From the NCBI RefSeq assembly GCF_010015445.1, contig NC_053114.1, positions 20,552,224 through 20,616,223 of the forward strand: a stretch of DNA of 64,000 nt. Reading direction: 5' to 3'. The notes under the pieces were generated by a model that was not told the origin of the DNA, made no database searches, and saw only the letters and a list, made by a program, of their open reading frames with translations. The stretch comes from Perca fluviatilis. Its lineage: Eukaryota > Chordata > Actinopteri > Perciformes > Percidae. The position numbers and the translations under genes are program-made. Every line of letters begins with the position of its first letter. Within the stretch, counting starts at the first letter, position 1. Below are positions 27,293 to 41,679 of this stretch, piece by piece.

Positions 27293-29906
27293 TGTGGTGT
27301 TTGCACATTGAATTGCGAGCCCTCCCAATTTTCCCTGCTACAGAAACTCCCCTAATAACAGTGATTTAAACTTTACCTGCATGACTGCCTTGATTAGCTA
27401 TTGGAAACAACACAGTGATTTAATTACCCTTTTAAGACCGCTGCCCTCTCAACTTTCCCTTTGCTGTGTGCTTGTGTATCTGCTCTCTCACGGGGAGGCG
27501 ATCGTATCACTACAACATGCCATAAATAATGACACCCCGTCAAGAGAAAAGTCAGTAGAGGGTGTTATATCTCCTTAGGAAGTAAGCTAGTTGGACACAT
27601 ATTGGATTATATGACGGGCCAAATAATCACACACACACTGTCTGTCTCTTGCTTCTCTCACTCACACCACTGTCAGTTCTTTACTTCACTTGATGACTTC
27701 TAAGATTTTAGTATTAGTTATTGAGTACAGTATTTTTTCTTTTCCATTTGACATTAGTGTTAAGATTTTGTGCGTGTGCAAAAAGGAGGGCAGTTCCGCG
27801 TTTTTCGCCGATTAGAAATTCATCCTGATAAGATGAATTGCTGGTGTGAGCGTAGAGGGCTGGGGAGAAAGAGAGGAGATTTTGGTTTGTGAGGGTAAAG
27901 GGGGGGGGGTGGATTTGAGGTGTTACTTGCTTGTCTCTGAGGCCAGCCTGTCATGTTCTATGCAGCAGTTTTATTTCATCCACCATTCCTTTTAGTGCTT
28001 TGACGGCACAATTCACTGATACTGCCTTGTGGGAAGTGCTACTGTTTGGGAAAGCATGTGTGTGTGTGCTATATGTTACATATTGTCATATTTCTGTCAA
28101 AATATGACTTTAAACTGTGGCAGAGATTGGATCAAAACCAGTCAGTAGCATTATTACAAGCGAGAGAAGTAGATAACTCCTTTTAAATTCTAGCTTTGCA
28201 TCCCTGTCTGGCCCCGCAACTAAACATTATTTTTCTTTTCTCAAGGAAAGAATAAAACTTTTCCTTTATTTTATACCCAAGACCCCTTGTTTGTTTTCAT
28301 TCAAGAAAAGACATGAACACAAATTGACGTATTTAGTTTTTTATTGTGTGAATAATGCAGAATACATTTTTCCTTAAGTCTACTACACTGGGGGTAAAAG
28401 AAAATTGAGACCTTTTTTTACAGTATTTTTTCATCCTTATCTCTCCTTCTACTTTGTCCACAGTCACGCCATGAAGTTGACATTCATCACATGCCTCCAT
28501 TAAGAGGCCTTAACTTGAAAGTGCTCAGATTGTAGACGGCTAGCACTGTGTGAGCCGTGGCGGAGCAGAGTAGGCCTTCCAGCTGAGTCTGTTGACTTAG
28601 TGTTGGTGTCTGTCTCTAATGCACTGCTCTTTCCTGTCTTGTGATAGAGTCCTGCTTTCCCCCTCTGCGCTGATCTGAACTCAACATCTGATGTTAACTG
28701 TGTTTTTTGTCAATTGCTTCGTTTGTAACCTAAATCTTTGTCAGGCTAAACCTGATTATCTGTCGCTTTGACTCTCTAAACTGGTCTCCCTTTTCTTTCC
28801 CCCAACAATGTGTCATCATTACAAATCCGTTCGCCATTAGAGCCTAATATATCTATTGTAGTCCCACCATACCTACACTATGTCCTTAGCTTCTCCCTTA
28901 CTTTTGCTCGACCTGTGATATGTGACACTGACTGCCCACTGCGCTGCACTTGTAAGTGTATCCTTATCTTCCACCCCCTTCCTGTGTGATAGCGCAATCT
29001 GATATCTACCACAGTTGCCGGTCCTTCTGATTGATTAACCAGTGACCTCTGACCCGCTGCGGGACATTTTAATTGGCTGTTGTATAATGAGCAGGCTTCC
29101 CTGAAGAAGAGTAGTTTTAAGGCTAGAGAGATTGGGGGTGATGCTGGAAGGGGGCAATCTAATTATCTGATTTAACTGATAACACCTAAGGACAGCTCTG
29201 TGTGTGTGTGTGCATGCGCGTGCACATGCGTGTTATGATTTCTATCTTATCACTATCTCTTGTATGATACAGATGGATAAAGCCCCTTGCGTTATAATGT
29301 GAGAATGATTCATGGATTATATGACCCAGCCAAGTATGCTTATATGCATTGAAACAAGGTGGTTAATGTTCTGCCACTGTGTGTTTCTTGTGTGTGCGTT
29401 TGAGAGAGAGTCAATGTGTGTTGGTGTAATAAATGAGATTCTGTGAAGCTATAACTTATGATGAGTAGATCAATACAACATCTTAATGCAGTAAGCTGGA
29501 GGCTTTCGAGGGCCGGCTCCTTATATTGCATCCTATTACCCAATAACATCAAATTCCATATTACTTTCATGTAAGAATAAATACTTCAGTTATGTATGCT
29601 GGTCTTTAACTGAAATATTGACATATTTACATGTTTATAGATTTCATTCATGCCTTATAATTTGTCATGGGTTTCTTTATTTTGTATTGTACTCTTTAGC
29701 AGGCACTGTTCTGCACTCAGCACTCATGAAGACAATCTAAAGTGAAGTGCCTTGCATCATTACTTGTTGAACATATTTACCCAAGTAGTTGGAAGGCGGT
29801 AGAGAATAGAAAGGGTACTATTGTAGTGACTGCTGTCCTTCATGCCTATTTCAACCAACTCAATTTTTCTGCTGGCATTTTGAATGGTATTGTATTTCTC
29901 ATTTAA
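27293..29906. other. intron, nothing recognised
   Basis: No gene or transposon recognised. A G-run lies at 27900-27910. The block 28940-29180 is less AT-rich with TTAATTGG/TCTAATTATC motifs and no repeats. Confidence 0.55.
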
Positions 29907-30584
29907 AGGAACACAACGACTTATTGAGAATTTAGCTTATTCACCGTAACCCCCAGAGTAAGACAAGTCGATACATACCCTTCTCATCTCCGTGCGTGCT
30001 GTAAAGCTGTCTGACGTCTCCAGCGGCATCAGCCCATAACAGAACAGGCAGGTGAATGGTTCCAGTAATCCTACTGCTCCAAATAAGTGACAAAATAACG
30101 CCAGCATGTTCCTATTTACATGTTGTGATTTGTAGAGTCACAGCGTGTACAAAAAACAACGTAACATGAGACACAGTCATCTTCTAACCGTAAACAAACC
30201 GGGAACTATATTCTCAGACAGAAGAATATAGTACTTGGGCGGAGTGATATGCTCGCAGCAAGCCTGTCTGAGAATATAGTTCCCGGTTTGTTTACGGATA
30301 GAAGATGGCTGTGTCTCATGTTACGTTGTTTTATACACACGTATTCAACAAATCACAACATGTAAACAGCAACATGTTGGCGTTATTTTGTCACTTTTGT
30401 CAAAATTCTGAGCACTAGGCTAGTTGGAACCAGTTACCTGCAGGATCTGTGCTGGGCTAAGCTAATGCTGGAGCCGTCAGACAGCGTTACAGCACGCACG
30501 GAGATGAGAAGGGTATGTATCGACTTGTCTTACTCTGGGGGTTACGGTGAATAAGCTAAATTCCCAATAAGTCGGCGTGTTCCT
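29907..30584. mobile_element. TTAA-flanked foldback element, copy B
   Basis: 678 bp with inverted ends AGGAACAC...GTGTTCCT and TTAA on both sides (29903-29906, 30585-30588). The left arm (to about 30235) and right arm (from about 30255) are inverted copies of each other over nearly the whole length. They include ACAGAACAGG and CGCACGGAGATGAGAAGGGT-type blocks, so the transcript can form a hairpin of roughly 300 bp. No ORF. It is the same family as 11417-12080. The TTAA duplication suggests mobilisation by a piggyBac-like transposase. Confidence 0.9.
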
Positions 30585-30603
30585 TTAACCTTTTGAATTT
30601 CAC

Positions 30604-31114
30604 TGGGTAACACTTTATTTGAAGGGGTCTGTCTAAGACTGACTTGACACTCTCATAACCATGACATGACATGAAGGAGTCTTTATAAATGTTTATGACT
30701 GTTGTCATTAAGTGTCATTCGGTAAATTATGACACTTTTCATGCAAAGTTAGCATTGTTTGTGATGTTTGTGTTATGACATTAAGCAAGACAATATAACC
30801 TGTCAATGTCTTTGTTATGACAACCTGACATTAACCTAGACATAACCAACATAACCTGCTATAAATATGTCATAGCAGGCCTAATCCTCAAATTTAAAGA
30901 AACAATTGTGTCATTATAACATTAATACGTGGTTATGTGGTTGGATTTGACATTGGCTGTCACGATACAGTTATATTTGTATCATGAATATGTTGGACTT
31001 CAAGTAAAGTGAAACAATTTGGACTTGTCATAAAGATTGCATAAAGTTTGATTACGCTGTCAAATGCTTTTATAACGGTCCTATGAATAATTCCCTTGAC
31101 CTTGAGTAAAGTGG
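30604..31114. mobile_element. MITE with GGGTAACACTTTATTTGAAG end
   Basis: The left end TGGGTAACACTTTATTTGAA is mirrored, with mismatches, by CCTTGAGTAAAGTGGAACCA at 31095-31114. An internal copy of the right end lies at about 31000-31020. The centre is full of ATGACA/GTCATAA repeats, a hallmark of this widespread fish MITE. No ORF. Confidence 0.65.
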
Positions 31115-32228
31115 AACCATTTGGACTTGTCATTATGATGTCCTAAAATATATGAGAACAGTGTGAATACAGTACCGAGGTGATTTATGGAGTTTTTAAC
31201 ATTTAATGCTAGGTTTAGGCTACTTGTTGCTAAATTAATCGCTAACTTTACTTAGCTGCTGTTGGCTAGTTTGCTTGATTTGCTGTACAGCTGTCCAATT
31301 AGCCGACTCAGCCCCAGGGTGCAAGAAGCCAAACCAGGAAAGAAAACCATATCGTTTCTGTATTTCCTGTGGTAAAACTGGCCTCCCTGTCAGTCTTGGA
31401 GGCTGTTTTTGGTCCCAGTTCCGGCAGAATCAGCTATACTTCTAGCATTGCTCATTAATGTAACGCACATTCAGCTCTATTGGCTACTGTAAAAGCTAAT
31501 CAATATCCAGGGTAAGCCAATCAGAAGCAGAGTAGGGCGGGACATGCCTTTGACATCCTAGGAAACGCAAATTTGCTCGCTGGTAACGCAGCTCTCAGTC
31601 AACACAGTCAAACGGGACCAAACCAAGCAATTGTTGAATTGTTTGATCTATAAAATGTCAGAAAATGGCAAACTGCCATCACAATTTCCCAAAGGTGACA
31701 TATTCAAATTGCTTGTTTTCTCCAACCAACCGTCCAACACCCAAAGGAACTATTTACCATTATTAGTGACGTTGATATTTTTAAGTAAAAAGGATTGTAT
31801 TGAATATTTATAATTAAATGTCAAAATAGTTGCTTTGGCAAAACTGATTTATTGACTAATCTTTTAAACTCTAATCTTGACCAAGATTAAAAATACACCA
31901 TGCATGTCTGTGTGTTATGTGTTTGTAATTGTGGACCAAGACAGGTTCAATTTTAGGGAAATTAGTTGTTAAATGTTCAGATAATTCAGTTTTCTATTTG
32001 ATCTAGTTGTTTTCTACTATATATTCAGCCATTTTTAATTTATTTTTTTTAGCACATATTTGGTATTTTCTTACTTGAGTCTCTTCATGTTTCACGCTGC
32101 AGTGTGCAGTCTTGTGAAAATGTATTTTTATCTCTGTATTCTCTCTCCTCTCCCTTTTCCATGGTACACATTTTCCATTGTCCTCCTTGTCTGTCTTTGG
32201 CATTTTCCCCTCTCTCACACATTGAAAG
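31115..32228. other. intron up to the candidate microexon
   Basis: No gene recognised. It ends with the pyrimidine tract and AG that precede 32229. Confidence 0.55.
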
Positions 32229-32261
32229 ACTGTGAGGAGAGTGTCCCAACAGAGGAGCCAC
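32229..32261 (+). CDS. diaph3: candidate 33-nt cassette microexon in the FH2 linker
   Basis: This is a predicted exon. It has a pyrimidine-rich tract (about 32196-32216), an AG at 32227-32228, 33 nt of open sequence, and a strong donor gtaagt from 32262. The upstream exon leaves in phase 1 and the downstream exon enters in phase 1. Because 33 is a multiple of three, inclusion keeps frame. The spliced product would read ..FCSQRT-DCEESVPTEEPP-KKEEEDLED.., a net gain of 11 mostly acidic residues replacing one Ala. It falls in the flexible linker between lasso and knob of the FH2 dimer. Skipping it gives the form closest to the DIAPH3 proteins I know, so if real it is probably alternative. No transcript evidence is available. 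Confidence 0.45.
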
Positions 32262-33016
32262 GTAAGTCCAAGGATAGCTCAGTGTGTGGCCATGTTTGTG
32301 TATTTCTGTGTGTGGTGGGCTGTACTGTAGGTGTGCATGTTTGTGGACCTGCTAACATTCTTCTCTGCGAGAGCTCCCAGCATACCTCTTCACTTTTTAA
32401 TTAGGCACAGGATCCCTGAAAGAAGACCAAGCCTATGTGGAACAGGAGAAATACCTTTCCTTCGGATGAACTCCTCTCCTTTCCTCTCCTCTCCTCTCTT
32501 CTCACCTCACCATAATTACAGCACTAGACAATTACCCAGCATACTCCTGGGATGCACATTTTGTTCTCTTAATCTGGTGTCTTAAATAATTAAAACCAAC
32601 CATGAACTCCTCTTTGTGAGCGTGGCTCAAGAGTGTTGCGTGTGTGTATGCTTGTTTTATTGTTTGTAATCCAGACCTTATGATGCCCCTCCTATCTACC
32701 AATAGCACAGTCTCAATCCCACCTGCAGTACCTGGCTCCATGTGACCCAGAACAGATTTACCTTTACCCATAACCTGATTACTGTATGTGCAACATGGTG
32801 ATTATGGAACAGCCATTGCTGACCCTCACCTTACTCTGACTCTGTGGTGTGATCACAACACTTTCCCATAAAACCTTTCTCCATGCCTCTCTAGCAGCAA
32901 GGTATTCTGGCATGGCAGACTGTCGTTTATTTGGCAAAATATGTAAACACACAAACAAAAAGAAACCAAAATCATGTTTGTGGTTAAATTTAAACTTTCA
33001 ATTTGAAATCTTTAAA
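32262..33016. other. intron, nothing recognised
   Basis: Contains a TCCTC-rich stretch at about 32465-32505 and no other recognisable content. Confidence 0.55.
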
Positions 33017-33408
33017 GCCCAGTTCAGACCAAAGATTCGCGGGGGAAGGTTGCAGCGGTCTGAACCGGCCCGTTTCAGCTCGACTCAAGCCAGCTGATGG
33101 TTTCGCTGCGGAGGCTGGTTTTAGAACATAAGGGACGTCCCCTGTTTCAACAGCAAATAAAGAAGTCAGCTGGTAAAATCAGGTATAAATCCCCATTCAT
33201 ATTTACACGAACCAAATATAAATATATATCCTGCTACAAAAAAGCCTAAAAGTCGGAAGTTAGGATGGAAGTGCAAAGAGTGGTTGCTATGGAGATGATA
33301 CACCATTTATCGTCTCATTGGTGTGAACTGGCAGGTTTGAGAACGGTGCAGATCGGCTAGTTGCAAGTTTCAACTTGTCTCATCGCAAATTTTTGGTCTG
33401 AACTGGGC
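33017..33408. mobile_element. MITE with GCCCAGTTCAGACCAAA ends
   Basis: 392 bp with inverted ends GCCCAGTTCAGACCAAAGAT and the mirror TTTTTGGTCTGAACTGGGC. The interior includes a CCGGCCCG-containing stretch and no ORF. The target duplication is not clear, so the superfamily is left open. It lies only 245 bp upstream of an FH2 exon. Confidence 0.8.
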
Positions 33409-33652
33409 ATAAAATGACTACAGTATTAGAACTCAATATATATAGAGCAACTGGACAATCTACATTCCAGTCCCCTTCTCCCCTTCCTTATGTTGTACCT
33501 GGACGCAGGAAAAATATATGTAAATCTCATAATCTCACTACATCTGAATTTGAGTGGATCATACGTATGTCAGCAATACAGTAAGTGCATGCATTTGTGT
33601 ACATTTTACCTTTTGTGTGTTGGTAATAATTCTGAGTTTCTGTCTTCATCAG

Positions 33653-33748
33653 CCAAAAAAGAAGAGGAGGATCTGGAGGATAAAAAATCCATAAAGAAAA
33701 GAATTAAAGAGCTCAAGGTGCTAGATCCTAAGATTGCACAGAATCTAT
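33653..33748 (+). CDS. diaph3: diaph3 exon: FH2 linker and start of knob
   Basis: This 96-nt exon is phase 1 in and phase 1 out. It encodes (A)KKEEEDLEDKKS, then IKKRIKELKVLDPKIAQNL (residues 179-210). The acidic-basic linker followed by KELK.LD.K.AQNL is diagnostic of diaphanous FH2 domains. EED..EKKSIKKRIKELK is closer to DIAPH3 than to DIAPH1, which has SVQKKKVKELK as I recall it. The acceptor is cttcatcag (33644-33652) and the donor is gtaagt from 33749. It is preceded by the 26.4-kb intron that holds the microexon candidate. Confidence 0.95.
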
Positions 33749-33925
33749 GTAAGTATTTGTTTCCTCTCAGCCCACTCCCCACAAGGACTGGATTTATGCA
33801 CGTCCTTGTGTCTAGATGTTAGTGTTACAGCCTCCACAGCTCCTCACAATAAACTCTGCACTCACTTTTCCCCCTGTATCTTACTCAAGTTACCTCCCAT
33901 CCTCCTGTAATAAAGTGACCCCAAT

Positions 33926-34260
33926 TAGGGCTGGGCGATAAGGAGAAGATCAAATATCACAATATTTTTGGACCCAACACCTCGATTTCGATACCGCAAC
34001 GATATTGTAGTGTTGACTATTGGTGCTTTCACAAAATATTTACACAATGAGATTTTTGATGAATAATCATCAGTAATGTGGATATAATAAATACTGTAAG
34101 TGGGCAAAGGCAAACAATAGAACAGCTAGAACAGTCTGGTAAGTTCAGAAAATGACATCACTTTACTGTAATGCACGAAAAGACAACACTTATGCCATAT
34201 TACGATATTACGATATCCAAAATCTAAGACGATATCTAGTCTCATATCACAATATCGTGC
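33926..34260. mobile_element. decayed hAT-like MITE (TAGGGCTGGGCGATA end)
   Basis: The left end TAGGGCTGGGCGATAAGG and many ATCACAATAT/ACGATAT motifs identify the family. The right side reaches ATATCGTGCACC but lacks a full mirrored end or duplication. Confidence 0.6.
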
Positions 34261-34399
34261 ACCTTTGCTTGTTGCTATAGCAATTAAAGCAAGACAACAC
34301 CTGGCCACTGCTACTCGTGACTCATGTCTTCAAATGCACACTGAGCTAATTATCAATGGTAAACACTCATTAAGGAAAGAAGAAACAGGAGGAAAAATT

Positions 34400-34410
34400 T
34401 CTCTCTCTCT

Positions 34411-34446
<36 letters not shown>
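34400..34446. repeat. (CT)n then poly(T)
   Basis: Seven CT units followed by about 33 T. Confidence 0.95.
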
Positions 34447-35690
34447 CTCTTCTCGCGCAACATGCATGCTTGGTCTTAAAATGAAAGCACCCGGTATTAA
34501 TGATGATCCAGCTGATCTCTTAAGCACTCCCAGATCTTAGCACCTCATTGGCTTATATCAAGGGGAACTGTGACCTTTGTTTCATGTATTAAAAGAAAAT
34601 GAGACTAATCAACCCAGTAAAAGTGATAAATCACGCTGCGGAAATTATAGAGCAGCAACGAGGAAAGGAAAAAAAAAAAGAGTAGGCGGTTTTTGTTCCA
34701 CCATGGGAGGTAAAGAGTCTAAAAGCTTTGATTTGAGGTTGAGAATGAGTGTGTGGGGTTTTAATTCTCTTGCTTGATTGATACGTCGCTATTAGGATAC
34801 AGTGCAGATTTATTCCATGTAAGGAGTTAGAATTTAATTTCAGCAATAACGGTACAACGCTACATTATATTTTGATGTGTGTTAACGTGGGAAGAAATGC
34901 CAGTTAGTCAGTTAGACCGCCATTGAATATATACAGGCAGTTATTTTTATTTGATTTGTTTGATCACTTTGTACCTAAACTTTGCCTGAAGTCGCCTCAC
35001 TAACTGTTAATAACGATGCACTTAATTGGTCTGCTAGGTCTTATTATTTCAATTTTATATTACACCTTTCACATAATATTTAAATGCCTTTAAGACAGTG
35101 ATGTACTGTAAAAGCTGACAATGAGATTGGAAAAGAAGCCTGATTTCATTGCTTGTTTTGCAGTGATGTTATTCCTGGTTCTACTGTAAATCATGTCAGT
35201 TTGATGCCTGCAACTCTCTACACCAGACTCGTTCCAATACTAAACACTTACAAGTTAGGATATTAAACAATATCACCACAGTTTTTACCTTCAGACATTT
35301 ACAATAATGCTATATGCACACATACAGTCCATACATTTTTTTAACTGTCAGGTTATTTGTAATGGCACCACTGGTTAGACTAATGACTTATCCTGACAAG
35401 ACATTTGCCATTTAGTCCCTAGTGGTACCCCGTGCTTGATGATCTCATGCTTGCTAAACCAGTGGAATTTTTCAAATCACTTTTTCTAAAACCTTTTTAT
35501 GTCAGGCTGACCTATGTACTTATGTATCTCTAATTGTGTTTCTCTTTGGTTCCTACTTCATGCCCTTCATGTGTTCTTGAGTTGCTCTTTTTTCACACCA
35601 GTCTTTGATTTTTATTTTGTTTCTGTTTCCTATTATTGATTTGTATGACCAGTTGTCTGAAATTGCAACAATAGTGGTCATTACTTGTGA

Positions 35691-35852
<162 letters not shown>

Positions 35853-36172
35853 TAGCATAAAGCTATATGCCTTTCTCGGACTGACCACCTAACTCTAATT
35901 TAGATGTGCACTTACCTAGCTCTGAGATGGACAGAATATTGGAACCTAGCTCCACCTACATTGTACAACGCTTTACCTTGAGGCTGGAAGTATACTTTTA
36001 GTGCTGCCCTACTCCTGCTCAGGTGATCAGGTTCATGTCCCAACTGGGGATGCTAATGTAGATATTTTTAATGTATTATATGTATTATAATGTATATATT
36101 TTTTTTCTTCTGACCGATAGCTGACCCTTGTTGATCGATCATTAACCGCTAACCAACAAGCAGGCAACAGAG

Positions 36173-36400
36173 TAGCGATCGAACGTTATTAGTAGTTAGT
36201 GAAACCGATAACCGATATTTGGAACTGATATGCATTTACAGACACAGGGCAGTATGCAAGTCAAAATAGCACACTTTTTAATTAATTAACTTTATCGGTT
36301 ATCAGGCAAATAAAACGCCGATATAGATAATCTTCAAACTGCCAAAAAAAAAAAAAAACGGCCCGATAATTGTCCAGGGCCGATAATCGGTCCATCCCTA
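36173..36400. mobile_element. hAT MITE nested in a hAT element
   Basis: 228 bp flanked by an 8-bp duplication CAACAGAG (36165-36172 and 36401-36408). The ends TAGCGATCG and CCATCCCTA are imperfect mirrors (7 of 9). The right part has the CGATAATCGG motifs of a common fish hAT MITE, and an A15 run is internal. Non-coding. Confidence 0.85.
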
Positions 36401-36409
36401 CAACAGAGT

Positions 36410-36690
36410 CCCAGTTCACCTGTCCAGGACAGCTGTGGACTAGTACCGGTCGTGCAGCCACTATGTTACATTCATTGTCATAGACACACGCAGCTTTGCT
36501 GGAACCGCTGTGCGACCGGCCGACCGACGCAGGTCTTCAGCTGTCCGCAGAGCATATGTCCAAGCTCGCCTCCACCGCATCCACCTGCGAGGTAATTGTC
36601 TGTGTGTCTGCCTGGCATACTCGGTGTGTAGGAAGGCCGATTTAACCTGCCAGTCCTCATCGATATAGTGGCATGTGTCACCATCCAGCA
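36410..36690 (-). pseudogene. hAT transposase fragment, broken
   Basis: Read on the minus strand in shifting frames it gives GDTCHYIDEDWQVKSAFLHT and later VYDNECNIVAARPV and VNWDSV. These correspond in order to the CHYIDEDWxLxSxVLxT, DNAxNI and WxSVxC blocks of ZBED/Ac-type hAT transposases. Spacing between the blocks is reduced and frames change, so only a fossil of the central catalytic region remains. The WDSV block was split by the 36173-36400 insertion; a Cys codon follows on the far side. Confidence 0.7.
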
Positions 36691-37467
36691 GAGAGCCAAA
36701 AAATTACTTTTTTTCTCTTTCTTTTGGTAATAATATTGTTTTTAACGGTTTAACAGATTGGTATTAATTGGTCAAAATTCTTATGGTTGGTTAACGGTTA
36801 ATCATTAATATCCCTAGTCCCAACTCTATCAAAGCTATCGTCATTGATTTGTTGTCTACCTTGAAAGGCATTTAGCCTGAGGCTGACGTATCGGTAAAGC
36901 TCACAGTACAACAGGTGTTGAAACAGTTGGTAAGCACATCTGTGGATACATTAATAAATAAGTGCGATCCTGATGTTAAGCATTATTTTTTAAATGGTGT
37001 TTTTCTGCTTTTTATTTTGATGCTGCTATACAGATTAGCGTTGTCAAATCTAATTAATAAGAATACAATATATTTGTTTTCTATTTGTGGAAATACAATT
37101 TTAATAGATTTTTAGACACTGACATTGCTTGCCTGCTTTCAAATGGAAGGCTGTTACAGAAGTTTTAAGCCCTGGCAGCAAATGCTCAACTACGCTCTGT
37201 CTCCAGTTTGGCCCTTGGGAAAAGTCAGCAACGACTGGCCGGCAGACCTTAGGCTACTTACAGGAGTGCAAGGACAGAGAATGTCAAACGTGTGGGATGG
37301 GGCAAACTGATGAAACTTTAAAATAATTTTCCGAGCGACACAAGTAGCTTGTGCAGGGAGCTAGAATGGGGACATGTGCTCCAGTTTTGTAGTTTGTGTC
37401 AGTACCTTGGCAGCAGTAGTTTCTACAAGCTGGATGCCATCCATTGGCTTCCTGGGCACTCTGGCAA

Positions 37468-37513
37468 ATAAGATAAGATAAACCTTTATTAATCCCTGGA
37501 GGGAATTTCCGGT
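37468..37513 (-). repeat. LINE 3'-tail-like fragment, minus strand
   Basis: AAGATAAGATAAACCTTTAT, then TAATCCCTGGAGGGAATTTCC, is the reverse of a conserved L2/Rex-like LINE end with its short tandem tail. No coding part remains. Confidence 0.5.
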
Positions 37514-38612
37514 GTCATAAAAAGGAATTACAGTAGTCTAAATGGCTGGAATAAAAGGTCTGAATAAGTATAGACTATAAGCATACAGTGTACATTTGTC
37601 AAGCCAACCTTAAATCAGTCTAAAGATGTCACAAAAAATGTAAAAAATTGATGGCCTAGAATTTGTGCACCAGATGTTGAGGAAGTAGATTAATACATTT
37701 AAGGGTTTTAGATAATTTATGTGTGATCGGTCAGGGTAGGTGCCGGTAAGCAGAGTTGAAACAAATGAACAAAAACAAACCTGTTCTACGGATGAACATT
37801 TTAAAGATTTAATGTGATCAATAATTGTTAATTTTAACAGGCAAATATTTAATAGTCATTAAGGCAAATTCCATTAAACTCAAGTAATGAAAGTGGTAAT
37901 ACTTTTTTCTGTCTCCAGGGATCGGGGAACAGATTTTCAACCCAGTTTGAATGCCTCAGACCAACATATTTACCTCATAGCAGCAGTATCTGTTGAGATG
38001 GCTGTTAAATTCAAAGGAGAAGGCAATGTAATCAACGTGGCTTACATAATTTAACATTTATTCCTTTTGGCTGTCTAAAAAAACCCAATCACTTTTAATT
38101 GTCTCTATACGTATAAATTGCCCTAAGGATATAGTCTTCTGTTTGATAATAAAATACATTTTATTCTTTCTTTCTACTGAAACTCATCAACAGGGCTGAC
38201 ACTCAGCAAAACACACAGCCAATAAAACAGCAGTAGGTTAGGTTTCTAAACAAGCACAGTACAGAGAGTGGTAGTCCTAGGGCTATTTCTAAATTAAATT
38301 CAAAGAAAACACCACATTGGCATGGACTGTGGGCAACCACATTGCTGTTGAGAGCCAGTAAAGCCAATCCCACATGGGCAAACAGCTTAATCTTTGGACA
38401 CATTAAATCACTACATTTTGTAATAACTTAAAAACAAGTAAATGAGGAGGCTATGACACCATACCAACTACAATTAATATAACAAAGTATGTAAGGCATC
38501 ATTACATCACCATCAGAAGGCTATTTTCATGCAAATGCAGACTGGTTGCTTTCGTCTGCTCTGCTTTCATCCACGCTGCCTCTCACTCCTTTTTTTCCCT
38601 CTCTCTTTCTAG

Positions 38613-38714
38613 AACCTTGTGAAGCACCTACCAGAGCAGGAGCAGCTGAACGCCTTGGCCAAGTATAAAAATGAGTACGCAAATTTGTCGGAGCCTGAGC
38701 AATTTGGGGTTGTG
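38613..38714 (+). CDS. diaph3: diaph3 exon: FH2 knob/coiled-coil helices
   Basis: This 102-nt, phase 0/0 exon encodes 34 residues from NLVKHLPEQEQL to SEPEQFGVV (residues 243-276). DIAPH3 has the near-identical pattern NLIKHLPDQEQL...EPEQF.VV. A strong pyrimidine tract (cccttttttt...tctttctag) precedes it, and the donor gtgagt starts at 38715. The donor is followed at once by a short CA-rich stretch, a context that can recruit hnRNP L-type splicing regulators. That last point is known generally and not shown for this gene. Confidence 0.96.
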
Positions 38715-41267
<2,553 letters not shown>

Positions 41268-41611
41268 TGAGTGATACATGTTCAAGGAAAACAACTCATG
41301 ACATAGACATTTTACCTTTTTCACAGCTTTGTGTACAGTTGCACTACAGCAAATAAATACTACAATGACCACCACAGTATACTAATAGGCAGACTGTGGT
41401 CCGGGTCCGTACCCATACGGCATCCTATCCGGACCTGGACCTATAACAGATAAATTATCGAGTTATTGATTACATTTGGATGGAGTCTTTCTATTTTAAC
41501 TGGCGCAGATTTTTTTTAGCCTTTTACGGCACTGACCTAGCGACCCAGGAAACTCAGAGACTAATTGCTTGCTTTGTTAATCATCTCATGTGATAATACT
41601 CTGTCAGTGAG

Positions 41612-41615
<4 letters not shown>

Positions 41616-41676
<61 letters not shown>
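41616..41676. repeat. (CA)n microsatellite
   Basis: About 30 CA units. Confidence 0.97.

Positions 41677-41679
<3 letters not shown>

Larger units (their letters stand above)
36045..36816 (-). mobile_element. hAT element with transposase remnant, 8-bp duplication
   Basis: Flanked by the perfect 8-bp duplication GTCCCAAC (36037-36044 and 36817-36824). The ends TGGGGATGCTAATG and CATTAATATCCCTA are diverged mirrors. It carries a decayed transposase on the minus strand and is interrupted by a second hAT MITE at 36173-36400. It is much shorter than an autonomous hAT (normally 2.5-5 kb), so it is an internally deleted copy. Confidence 0.85.
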
